Assembly: GCA_026985655.1 (NCBI GenBank)
Contig: JALSQB010000121.1
Span: 1 to 7,206 of the forward strand
Source of the DNA: Campylobacteraceae bacterium
GTDB taxonomy: Bacteria > Campylobacterota > Campylobacteria > Campylobacterales > Sulfurovaceae
Length of the DNA stretch: 7,206 nucleotides
Direction of reading: 5' to 3'
Shown here one piece after another: positions 1 through 6,703 of this stretch (positions are counted from its first letter, which is position 1; the number at the start of each line of letters is the position of its first letter). Position numbers and translations under genes: made by a program. The notes beneath the pieces are model-generated. The model did no database searches. It had not been told where the DNA came from and saw nothing but the letters and a program-made list of their open reading frames with translations.

Positions 1-1521
1 ATCAAAAGGAATAGCAAAGCCTGCTTTAGGACGTTCAATAAGCTCTTTAGGAATGTATTGGTACGCAATCTCTTTTAAAAGATATTTTTTTATACCATCT
101 TTAATTTTAATGGAGGCGGGTACCTGTGCCATATAGTTAATGAGCGTTGGATTTAAAAAAGGTGTATGTAGTTTAATATCTAAATGATTCATAGCAGAGT
201 AACTTTTTATAAGTTCGCCATCGGCCATGGTTGTTTTAAAATAACTGCCAATGATTTCATCAACAGCTTGAGCAGAACCTCTAAAGTTAAGCATGTCAAA
301 CCCGTTTTGTAAAGGTTTAGTATAAGCTTTTATTTGTGTTTCTAACTCTTTTTCTAAAAAGAGTGTATTGCGTGCTTCTACCATTTTAGAGATATTTTTA
401 GCCCGTAGTATCTGTTGTAGTTTTTCAATTTTTTTAGCTAAGTTATTGTGACTTTTTAAATAGGGTATTTTGTCTATGGGTAAAAGTGCTAAAGGTTGAG
501 CAAATAACTGTTTTAAAAGCATGGGGGTGTTGTCTATTTTTTCAAAGAGATGGACATCTTCAGCAGTAGCAAAAACTTCATCTCCTCCATCACCTGATAT
601 AATACTTGTAAGGTGATGCTCTTTAAGCAATTGAGCCGTTATCATTGTAGGAGAAGAGGCATAATCAGCGAACGGTTCATCATAAACTTCACATATCTTA
701 GGAATGAGTTCTAGGGCATCTTGGGCAGTAAAATAGTGTTCATGGTGATTGGTACCTAAATGTTTAGCAATTGCTTTAGCATGTGGCGCTTCATCTATCT
801 CATCACAATGAAATCCGATGGTAAAGGTATCAAGCTTCTTCTCACTTTGTGATTGGGCAATGGCAACAAGTGTAGAGCTGTCGTAGCCTCCACTTAAAGA
901 GAGTCCAAAGTTAGCGTTTTTACTTGCTTCTTCTACTGTTTGTTGGAGTAGAGTATGGGATTCTTTTAAGATCTCAGCTTCACTTTTTTGCATTTTTTTA
1001 TCATCGTAACATGCTTCAAGTTCCCAATATTTAGAAGTAGTGTAACTGTGCTTATTTAAGTCAAAGCAGACATATTCACCTGCACAAACTTTATAACAAT
1101 CTTTAAAAATGGTATTGGGTTGTAAGATAGACCCAAATTGCATATATTCACCAATGCTACTTGGATTTATGATAGGGGTGAATGCTTCTACCTCTTTAAA
1201 AGCTTTAAGATGTGTTCCTACAATAATATGATGTTTATTATCGCAAAAGTAAAGTGGCTCAATACCTGTTTTATCTTTAGCAATAAAAAGTTGATTGTTA
1301 AGTTTGTCATAGAGTAATAAGCTAAAAGAGTTATTGAGTTCTTTTAAAAAAGAGATTCCTATAGCTTGATATTTATCTATTATGTCACTGACTTGAAGCG
1401 TGTTTTGTCCTGTAAAGAGAATAAGTAAGTTTTCATCTTCAAAGTCTTGTATCTCTTTTGAATATTTAAGCGTAGAAAGTGTATTAAGATTTTTTTCAAT
1501 AGAGACTAAAAAGGTTTTCAT
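1..1521 (-). CDS. Asparagine-synthase-like amidotransferase with degenerate glutaminase domain (3' end outside window)
   Basis: 507 codons are open from ATG at 1519-1521 to the window edge; the C-terminus (perhaps 60-110 residues by family length) is missing. The C-terminal synthetase domain is clear: PPi-loop SGGYDSS at residues 210-216, DEPFADYASSPT at 281-292, SGDGGDE at 309-315 and the late KAGFAIPF at 499-506. Family members use ATP to adenylate a carboxylate and then amidate it. The N-terminal class II glutaminase half is reduced: only the tail is recognisable (FSLLLYDKLNNQLFIAKDK at 66-84, then GIEPLYF). The protein starts MKTF rather than Met-Cys-Gly, and an in-frame TAA lies directly before the ATG, so no upstream start can supply the cysteine. 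The start is supported by AAGGA nine bases upstream. The usual Glu-x-Arg before PFLD is altered (LDIKLHTPFLN, 447-457). Family membership is certain; asparagine as product is not. Amidation of a uronic acid in a surface glycan, or another amide-forming role, is equally plausible. Confidence 0.9.
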   Translation of the reverse strand, partial: MKTFLVSIEKNLNTLSTLKYSKEIQDFEDENLLILFTGQNTLQVSDIIDKYQAIGISFLKELNNSFSLLLYDKLNNQLFIAKDKTGIEPLYFCDNKHHIIVGTHLKAFKEVEAFTPIINPSSIGEYMQFGSILQPNTIFKDCYKVCAGEYVCFDLNKHSYTTSKYWELEACYDDKKMQKSEAEILKESHTLLQQTVEEASKNANFGLSLSGGYDSSTLVAIAQSQSEKKLDTFTIGFHCDEIDEAPHAKAIAKHLGTNHHEHYFTAQDALELIPKICEVYDEPFADYASSPTMITAQLLKEHHLTSIISGDGGDEVFATAEDVHLFEKIDNTPMLLKQLFAQPLALLPIDKIPYLKSHNNLAKKIEKLQQILRAKNISKMVEARNTLFLEKELETQIKAYTKPLQNGFDMLNFRGSAQAVDEIIGSYFKTTMADGELIKSYSAMNHLDIKLHTPFLNPTLINYMAQVPASIKIKDGIKKYLLKEIAYQYIPKELIERPKAGFAIPFD

Positions 1522-1530
1522 TTAGATATT

Positions 1531-1535
1531 TCCTT
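1531..1535 (-). promoter_or_regulatory. Ribosome binding site of the asparagine-synthase-like gene
   Basis: AAGGA on the minus strand lies nine bases before the ATG at 1519-1521. It fixes this ATG as the start. This matters because the predicted protein lacks the N-terminal cysteine of glutamine-dependent family members. Confidence 0.75.
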
Positions 1536-1549
1536 GAGATATTTTTAAA

Positions 1550-1558
1550 ACTATAACA
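1550..1558 (-). promoter_or_regulatory. Putative extended -10 promoter for the asparagine-synthase-like gene
   Basis: Reading leftward, the sequence is TGTTATAGT, a full match to an extended -10 (TG-n-TATAnT). Transcription would start near 1543, giving a leader of about 20 bases that carries the AAGGA ribosome binding site. No good -35 box is seen, which is common for promoters in AT-rich bacteria of this type. Prediction from pattern only. Confidence 0.45.
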
Positions 1559-1596
1559 TATTTTAATGAAGAATAATATAAAGAAAAGCTTAACTA

Positions 1597-1605
1597 TGTA
1601 ATAAT
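1597..1605 (+). promoter_or_regulatory. Putative -10 promoter for the four-gene operon
   Basis: TGTAATAAT resembles an extended -10 element (TG-n-TATAAT with one mismatch). It lies 31 bases before the first start codon of the plus-strand operon, with no recognisable -35. The surrounding DNA is so AT-rich that other -10-like hexamers occur (for example TAATAT at 1574-1579), so the exact site is uncertain. The divergent arrangement makes a promoter somewhere in 1560-1612 very likely. Confidence 0.3.
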
Positions 1606-1626
1606 TTCTTTGCTTTAAAAAAATAT

Positions 1627-1631
1627 AGAGG
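1627..1631 (+). promoter_or_regulatory. Ribosome binding site of the methyltransferase gene
   Basis: AGAGG sits five bases before the ATG at 1637. It favours this start over the next in-frame ATG, codon 10, at 1664. Confidence 0.65.
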
Positions 1632-1636
1632 TTTAT

Positions 1637-2332
1637 ATGAAAAAAACACATACAAATGCAGATATGTCACATCAAAATGGTTTAGCCTATAAGCTCTCAA
1701 TGCTCTTTAAATCATTAAGAGATAATGGCATCAAAACTACGATTATTAAAGTATTACGACGACTTGAATATAAACGAAAAGGGATAGACTTTTCAACGCA
1801 AAATATTTATGATTTAACCCGAACAGGAGAGTATCAAGAACACGGTACGGCTTTGGTTTCTACTTCTGTTGATTTTTTAACACAACTCTTAGGAGATTTA
1901 GAAAAATGTGTGGGTAAACCATTTAATAAAGAGCTTTTTGTTGATTATGGAAGTGGTAAAGGGGCGGCTATTATTCATGCTAAAACATTAGGATTTAAAA
2001 AAACAATTGGGGTAGAGTTTGCTAAAGAGCTACATGAACAAGCTGTGCAAAATATTGAAAAACTAGGTTTAGAGGACGTAGAATCTATCTATGCTGATGC
2101 AACGACCCATAGATTAGCGAATGATATTTCTGTGATTTATCTTTTTAATCCTTTTGATGAAGTGGTAATGTCTAAGGTAATTGATAATATCTTAAATCAA
2201 AAAAAGAATTTTAACGATGATGTCTATGTTATTTATGGAAATCCTTCTTGTTCTATTTTAAAAGAAAAATTTGAGCTTTTAGATGAAAAGACCTATATCA
2301 GTGGAGCAAGAGCTGAGTTTTATAAAGTTTAA
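1637..2332 (+). CDS. Class I SAM-dependent methyltransferase of a glycan locus
   Basis: A 231-residue protein, probably cytoplasmic. After a basic N-terminal region without recognised motifs (about residues 1-60), a Rossmann-type methyltransferase core begins. SAM-binding motif I is FVDYGSGKGAAIIHA at 101-115, the acidic residue at the end of strand 2 is in GVEFAKEL (125-132), and YADAT (152-156) fits the adenine-contacting motif. YLFNPFDE at 168-175 is the motif IV region with an Asn-Pro-Phe signature. The family transfers a methyl group from S-adenosylmethionine; the acceptor cannot be read from sequence. As first gene of an operon with a glycosyltransferase and two membrane decorating enzymes, O-methylation of a sugar or glycan terminus is the likely role (inference). 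The start at 1637 is supported by AGAGG five bases upstream. The stop overlaps the next start as TAATG. Confidence 0.82.
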   Translation: MKKTHTNADMSHQNGLAYKLSMLFKSLRDNGIKTTIIKVLRRLEYKRKGIDFSTQNIYDLTRTGEYQEHGTALVSTSVDFLTQLLGDLEKCVGKPFNKELFVDYGSGKGAAIIHAKTLGFKKTIGVEFAKELHEQAVQNIEKLGLEDVESIYADATTHRLANDISVIYLFNPFDEVVMSKVIDNILNQKKNFNDDVYVIYGNPSCSILKEKFELLDEKTYISGARAEFYKV

Positions 2333-3435
2333 TGATGGGTACTAAAAAATCTAAACGTTTAGTAGGCTTAATTCATACTTTAGGTATGGGGGGTGCTCAA
2401 CGTATGATGATAACTATTTTAAACTATTTTGCTTCACAAGGTATTGAAACACATTTAATTGTTTTTGATAATAGTGGAACATTAAAAGAGCTTTTATCTA
2501 GCGAAGTAGTAGTACATGATTTAGGTATTTGTTCTGTTACTAAGGGTATGCCTCGATGTTTAAAGACCATTCACTCTATTGATGCTGATGTTGTTTTTAC
2601 AGGAATAGGGCATCTAAATATTACTTTAGCCCCTTTTGTGCCTTTGATGAAACTTTTAAATAAAAAAACAAAGTGGATTTCACGAGAGACCAACATTGTT
2701 AGTTTGCAAAATCAACGTGAAAATTATCCAAAGGTTTTTGATTGGCTTTATCGACACGTTTATAAAAATTATGATTGTATCATCGCTCAATCTGAAGACA
2801 TGAAAGAAAATTTGGTAGAAAACTATGTTTCATCTGAAAAGATTATTTTAATTAATAACCCTGTGAACTACCAAAAGGTTATGCGTATGGCGAGTGAAAT
2901 GCCATCTTTTAAACTTGATGCCAACAAAATAAATCTACTAGCCGTTTCTCAATTAAGAGAAGAGAAAAGACATGATTTAATGTTAGAGGTTTTAAGCTTT
3001 TTACCTCAGCAGTATCATTTAACCATTGTAGGTTCAGGAGAGAAAGAAGAGCGTATTAAACATTTGTCTAAAGCGTTAAATCTTGAAGATAGAGTAACTT
3101 TTGAGGGGCAACAGCTAAACCCTTATGTTTACATGAAAAATGCCGATCTCTTTTTGCTTACTTCAGAGCGAGAAGGGTTTCCAAATGTATTGCTTGAGGC
3201 GAATGTATTGGGCTTACCCATTGTTGCTTTTGCGTGTAAAGGAGGGATTAAAGAGATTATTACCCAAGGGATAAATGGATTTCATGTTCCTTTTGGGGCT
3301 TGTGAAGCGATGGCAAAGCAGATTAAAGAGGCGAGTACTTTTGCTTTTGATAAAGAAAAAATCACTCAAATGACAATTAAATCGTACAGTCAAGAAGTTG
3401 TCTTAGAAAAATATCGAAAGGTTTTTGAATTTTAA
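2332..3435 (+). CDS. GT4-type (GT-B fold) glycosyltransferase
   Basis: A 367-residue retaining glycosyltransferase of the usual family length. The N-terminal Rossmann half opens with a hydrophobic strand and HTLGMGGAQR (15-24), the glycine-rich acceptor-side loop typical of GT4 enzymes. The donor-binding half starts near residue 200 (NLLAVSQLREEKRHD, 201-215; TIVGSGEKEERI, 231-242). It carries the E-x7-E motif EGFPNVLLE at 281-289 followed by GLPIVAF and GGIKEII. No transmembrane helix is evident, so it should act at the cytoplasmic face on a lipid-linked or core glycan. It resembles the GT4 enzymes of Campylobacter glycan pathways in general layout, but donor and linkage are unknown. The ATG at 2332 overlaps the previous stop (TAATG). 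A second ATG three bases on (2335) is an equally good start, and no clear ribosome binding site precedes either. Confidence 0.9.
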   Translation: MMGTKKSKRLVGLIHTLGMGGAQRMMITILNYFASQGIETHLIVFDNSGTLKELLSSEVVVHDLGICSVTKGMPRCLKTIHSIDADVVFTGIGHLNITLAPFVPLMKLLNKKTKWISRETNIVSLQNQRENYPKVFDWLYRHVYKNYDCIIAQSEDMKENLVENYVSSEKIILINNPVNYQKVMRMASEMPSFKLDANKINLLAVSQLREEKRHDLMLEVLSFLPQQYHLTIVGSGEKEERIKHLSKALNLEDRVTFEGQQLNPYVYMKNADLFLLTSEREGFPNVLLEANVLGLPIVAFACKGGIKEIITQGINGFHVPFGACEAMAKQIKEASTFAFDKEKITQMTIKSYSQEVVLEKYRKVFEF

Positions 3436-5069
3436 TGATAAAAAATATATTAATATTTATGGGTTTATTTCTGATGCTAATGTTAGCTCAATCGATAGAT
3501 AATCCACTTTTTGTATGGCATGAGCTATTTTATCAGTTTGAGATGTTTGATTTAAGAGGATTACTTAAAGGAAGTATCTATTTAGTAAGTTATTTAACGG
3601 CTATTGTAGCAATGTTTATCTTTTTAAAATTAAAATCTAAAAAATTATTTATCTCTTTTCTCTTGTTGCTTTTTATATTTGTGAGCATTGATTTTTTTGT
3701 ACAGCTTCTAGGCGTACATCATGGTTTCTCCTATGCTGAATATACTTTAGCGATGAATGAAACAGGTAACTATAAATACTTAATGGCATACAGTAGTAGC
3801 ATTGTAAAGGCACTACTGTATGCTTTTATTTTTGTGCTTAGTTTGTATTTTGTCCGTCAAAAAATCATGAAAAACCATTTACATTCTCGTTGGGCATTAT
3901 TTATATTTTTACCTTTAGCCTTGAGCTATGGTGCGTGTTATCGAATGGATACCTTTAAGTTGAGTTCTTATCCTGCGATGATAAAAATTCCAGATATTGC
4001 TGTAAGCTATTTACAGTTTGCACAACCCATTAAAGAACGTATCTTAGCTAAAGAGGTAAAATCTAACAGTAACGAAAAATTTAAAAATATTGTTTGGATT
4101 ATTGATGAATCAATTACAGGTTCATATTTATCTGTTAATGGTTATGAGAAAAAAACAACCCCTTATTTAGAAGAATTATCGAAAAAAAGTAATGATTTTA
4201 CGAACTTTGGCATTGCCAATTCTATCTCTAATTGTTCGGGGAGTTCAAACCTTTTCTTACGCATAGGACTCAATCCATATCATTATGAGAAAGAGCAAAT
4301 ATCAGATTTACCGACCATTTTTCAGTATGCAAAACGTGCAGGATATAAAACATGGTTGTTTGACTCTCAAACCAGAGAGGGACATCTACAAAACCATTTA
4401 AGCATTTACGATAAAGAGAGTATTGATAATTTTAAGACATTGGGAAGTGAAGTAGAACGACCTAAGCGTGATAAACGTTTTTTAGATGAGATGATTTCTT
4501 TGGTCAATAATGTAGAAACAGAAGATAAAAACTTTATTGTTATGGTTAAGTATGGGGCACATTTTCCCTACTTATTAACTTACGAAACTAATAAAGTTCC
4601 CTTCGCCCCTACACTTGAACACTCTTATGATGCTATGAGTTTTGAAAACCGTGATAAGCAGTTAAATACCTATGCTAACTCTGTCTATTTTAATGTTGAT
4701 TTGTATTTTAAGCATATGATGCGTAAAATAGATTTATCTAAAAGTATTGTTTTTTATACCTCTGACCATGGACAAAATATTTTAGAAGTAAAAGGGGTAA
4801 CACGAACACATTGCAATACAGGAGAGATTGTAAAAAATGAAGTCTCTGTACCTCTTTTTGTCTTTACACAACACGCTAAAACACTCTTTCCAAAAGATAA
4901 AAAAGGATTTTATTCACATATTCAGATGTTTCCTACAACACTCTCTCTTATGGGTTACAACCCTACATTGGTCGCCTCTTACGGTAAAACATTAAAAGAG
5001 AGCTATGCTCAAAGTAGTGACCGTAAATACATACTCTCTTCATCTCAAGAAGCAAAGGTTTATAAATGA
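3435..5069 (+). CDS. Inner-membrane sulfatase/phosphoethanolamine-transferase-like protein, first paralogue
   Basis: A 544-residue protein. About five hydrophobic segments (roughly 3-20, 43-65, 70-92, 121-140 and 152-168) precede a soluble alkaline-phosphatase/sulfatase-fold domain from about 215, the layout of EptA-type phosphoethanolamine transferases. By comparison with EptA/MCR-1, metal-ligand candidates are E225 in IIDES, the nucleophile region NCSGSSN (266-272) and D444/H445 in TSDHG. Substrate-side histidines would be H376 (YGAHFPY) and H459 (THC). Aligning SCGTSTA of MCR-1 with NCSGSSN puts a serine (S271) where EptA enzymes have the catalytic threonine. The sulfatase CxPxR maturation motif is absent, so formylglycine chemistry is unlikely. 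Likely role: periplasmic transfer of a phospho-substituent (phosphoethanolamine or phosphoglycerol) to an exported glycan or lipid; a hydrolase or true sulfatase role is less likely. The TAATG overlap with the glycosyltransferase suggests coupling; AAAGG at 3417-3421 is rather far from the start (13 bases). Confidence 0.85.
   Translation: MIKNILIFMGLFLMLMLAQSIDNPLFVWHELFYQFEMFDLRGLLKGSIYLVSYLTAIVAMFIFLKLKSKKLFISFLLLLFIFVSIDFFVQLLGVHHGFSYAEYTLAMNETGNYKYLMAYSSSIVKALLYAFIFVLSLYFVRQKIMKNHLHSRWALFIFLPLALSYGACYRMDTFKLSSYPAMIKIPDIAVSYLQFAQPIKERILAKEVKSNSNEKFKNIVWIIDESITGSYLSVNGYEKKTTPYLEELSKKSNDFTNFGIANSISNCSGSSNLFLRIGLNPYHYEKEQISDLPTIFQYAKRAGYKTWLFDSQTREGHLQNHLSIYDKESIDNFKTLGSEVERPKRDKRFLDEMISLVNNVETEDKNFIVMVKYGAHFPYLLTYETNKVPFAPTLEHSYDAMSFENRDKQLNTYANSVYFNVDLYFKHMMRKIDLSKSIVFYTSDHGQNILEVKGVTRTHCNTGEIVKNEVSVPLFVFTQHAKTLFPKDKKGFYSHIQMFPTTLSLMGYNPTLVASYGKTLKESYAQSSDRKYILSSSQEAKVYK
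5054..5058 (+). promoter_or_regulatory. Ribosome binding site of the second sulfatase-like gene, inside the first
   Basis: AAAGG lies seven bases before the ATG at 5066, inside the last codons of the upstream paralogue. It supports this start, which overlaps the upstream stop by four bases (ATGA). Confidence 0.6.
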
Positions 5070-6682
5070 AAATTTGGTTTTTTTTAATTTTAACTATCTT
5101 GTTTATTTTTGAAAATATCTTTTTTGAAAATATCTTTTCTAAAATATATTTTTTCTTTACGGTTAAAAATATTTATGTTACTATTTATTATGCATTCGTA
5201 ACACTCATGGGCTTTTTAGCCATTAGTTCATTTTTATTTATTCAAAAAAAAGTTTATTATTTTATAGCACTTTTACTACTTATGGTAACGTATGCGATAG
5301 AGTTGATTTATAAAGATATTAATGCTACAGGATTTACGCTTAATGATTTATCGATTGCACTCAATGAGGGACACGCCTTTGCAACTGATGCATTATTAAC
5401 GTATGCCTCTTCAATTGAGAAAGCACTCTTTATTTTATTGTTATTAGGGGTTATTTTATTTTTAATACGTCAAAAAATTACAAAAAATAGTAGCTTTATT
5501 GCCTTAAAATATTTGCTACCTTTTTTCCTCCTCTCTATGGGCTTGGCGTACTCCATTACCTTTAGAACCATTGGCGAGACACAAAGCAGACCAACCCTTG
5601 TTAAAATGCTAAATATGGGTCTTTATTATGCTTCAAATAGACTCTATTATGGTAAACGAGATGTTTTAGAAGAGAAGCCAACAGGCAAAGCTAAATATAA
5701 TAATATTATTTTAATTGTTGATGAGAGTATTGGTGGGAAATACCTCTCTATTAATGGCTATGAGCGAGAAACAACCCCTTATTTACAAAGCATACAAGAG
5801 AAGTTTATTAATTTAGGATTGGCCTCTTCTGGAGCGAATTGTTCGGCTTCAAGTAATATTATTTTAATGAGTGGTATTCAGTTAAATCAACTTCCTGATA
5901 AGCAACAACGCATTTTGAAAAAACCAGATATTTTTCAGTATGCCAAAAATGCAGGCTACAAAACACACTATATTTCAGGGCAAGGGGTTAAGGATTATTT
6001 ACAAAATTATATGACAGAATATGACCTTGATGCCATTGATGACTTTACACAATTAGATGCACCCTATGAAAATAAAAGTATGCCCGAAGAAAAAGTGATA
6101 ATAGACACTAAAAAAGCATTAAATAGTGGAGAAAAGAATTTTATTTTTATTGTAAAGCATGGTTCGCATTTTCAATGGGAACAATCTTATCCTGAAAGTG
6201 CAAAAATATTTGTGCCAACTTTGCAAAGTGATGATGCCCTAACCTTAGCCCTTAAAAAAGAGGCATTAAACTCTTATGCAAACTCTCTTAAATATAATGT
6301 GGATCTTTTTTTCAAAGATTTTTTAGCCTATATAGATTTTTTTAATCGAAAAGATACTTTGATTATCTATACATCAGACCACGGACAATCCATTGTAGAA
6401 GAGGGTAGAACCTCAACTCATTGTGATAGCAAGAACCCTCCCTTGACACAAGGTATTGTTCCCTTACTACTCTTTAGCAATAGTGAAGACAAACTCAATG
6501 ATTTTAATTTTAAACCCAATAGTTATAGCCACTATCAGATTTTTCCTACCATTAAAAAGTTTATGGGCTATGACAATCTAAAAGCCAAAACCCTTTTAGA
6601 TGAGCCCGAAGAGCAAATATTTGTCTCAGGTGACCTCTTTGGAAGGGTGAGTTTAGAGCGAAATAAGATAGACGTAAAATAA
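5066..6682 (+). CDS. Inner-membrane sulfatase/phosphoethanolamine-transferase-like protein, second paralogue
   Basis: A 538-residue paralogue of the preceding protein with the same architecture. Hydrophobic segments lie near 3-20, 36-59, 63-82, 117-135 and 148-165, followed by a periplasmic alkaline-phosphatase-fold domain from about 210. Matching motifs are IVDES (217-221, E220), NGYERETTPYL (230-240), NCSASSN (258-264, candidate nucleophile S263), HGSH (365-368, H368), TSDHG (436-440, D438/H439) and THC (451-453, H452). Shared blocks outside the active site (IFQYAK.AGYKT; LN.YANS...NVDL.FK; YSH.Q.FPT....MGY) show tandem duplication followed by strong divergence, chiefly in the membrane part. 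All predicted metal ligands are kept, so both copies look active. They may act on different acceptors or positions (inference). The first helix carries an in-frame 15-base tandem duplication (ENIFF-ENIFS, residues 16-25) just after an eight-T run. The stop codon lies inside the terminator stem. Confidence 0.85.
   Translation: MKIWFFLILTILFIFENIFFENIFSKIYFFFTVKNIYVTIYYAFVTLMGFLAISSFLFIQKKVYYFIALLLLMVTYAIELIYKDINATGFTLNDLSIALNEGHAFATDALLTYASSIEKALFILLLLGVILFLIRQKITKNSSFIALKYLLPFFLLSMGLAYSITFRTIGETQSRPTLVKMLNMGLYYASNRLYYGKRDVLEEKPTGKAKYNNIILIVDESIGGKYLSINGYERETTPYLQSIQEKFINLGLASSGANCSASSNIILMSGIQLNQLPDKQQRILKKPDIFQYAKNAGYKTHYISGQGVKDYLQNYMTEYDLDAIDDFTQLDAPYENKSMPEEKVIIDTKKALNSGEKNFIFIVKHGSHFQWEQSYPESAKIFVPTLQSDDALTLALKKEALNSYANSLKYNVDLFFKDFLAYIDFFNRKDTLIIYTSDHGQSIVEEGRTSTHCDSKNPPLTQGIVPLLLFSNSEDKLNDFNFKPNSYSHYQIFPTIKKFMGYDNLKAKTLLDEPEEQIFVSGDLFGRVSLERNKIDVK
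5111..5140 (+). repeat. In-frame 15-base tandem duplication
   Basis: GAAAATATCTTTTTT at 5111-5125 is followed directly by GAAAATATCTTTTCT at 5126-5140, with one mismatch in 15. Each unit equals five codons (Glu-Asn-Ile-Phe-Phe/Ser). The repeat lengthens the first hydrophobic segment region of the second sulfatase-like protein without breaking the frame. Confidence 0.85.
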
Positions 6683-6703
6683 TGAATTTTACGCTATTTT
6701 TTT
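6673..6703 (+). terminator. Rho-independent terminator between convergent genes
   Basis: CGTAAAAT (6673-6680) pairs perfectly with ATTTTACG (6686-6693) around a five-base loop. After three bases, a run of seven T (6697-6703) follows on the plus strand, the classic form for ending the four-gene operon. The TAA of the second sulfatase-like gene (6680-6682) starts at the last stem base and runs into the loop. The TAG of the convergent gene (6694-6696) touches the other foot. On the minus strand the same hairpin follows that stop and is trailed by a moderately U-rich stretch (TCTATCTTATTT), so it may also work in that direction, more weakly. The stem is AT-rich (two G-C pairs). Confidence 0.75.

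Larger units (their letters stand above)
1637..6682 (+). other. Four-gene surface-glycan operon
   Basis: Four plus-strand genes follow one another without any intergenic bases. The junctions are TAATG at 2330-2334, TAATG at 3433-3437 and ATGA at 5066-5069. There is a plausible promoter only before the first gene and a hairpin plus U-tract after the last. One transcript encoding methyltransferase, glycosyltransferase and two membrane-bound decorating enzymes is the simplest reading. The overlaps predict translational coupling, and the second and third genes lack a well-placed strong ribosome binding site of their own. Confidence 0.8.

Noticed and set aside
1..1521. A lasso-peptide cyclase in a biosynthetic cluster
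   Set aside because: The degenerate glutaminase domain would fit, but no precursor peptide, leader-peptide-binding protein or leader peptidase is visible and the neighbours are glycan genes. Genes left of base 1 could not be examined.
1617..1646. Two A7 runs just before and just after the methyltransferase start codon
   Set aside because: Runs of this length are frequent in such AT-rich DNA and give no specific sign of regulation.
2388..2393. G6 run near the start of the glycosyltransferase gene as a phase-variation tract
   Set aside because: Six G is short for a contingency locus, and the bases encode the conserved glycine-rich loop GMGGA, which explains the run.
4318..5955. Nearly identical DNA around 4320 and 5932 (TTTTTCAGTATGC) as a dispersed repeat or recombination site
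   Set aside because: It is the conserved IFQYAK coding block of the two paralogues; duplication and protein-level constraint explain it.
3435..6682. True sulfatases with a formylglycine active site
   Set aside because: No C/S-x-P-x-R maturation motif is present in either protein, and the N-terminal membrane helices match the EptA-type layout instead.
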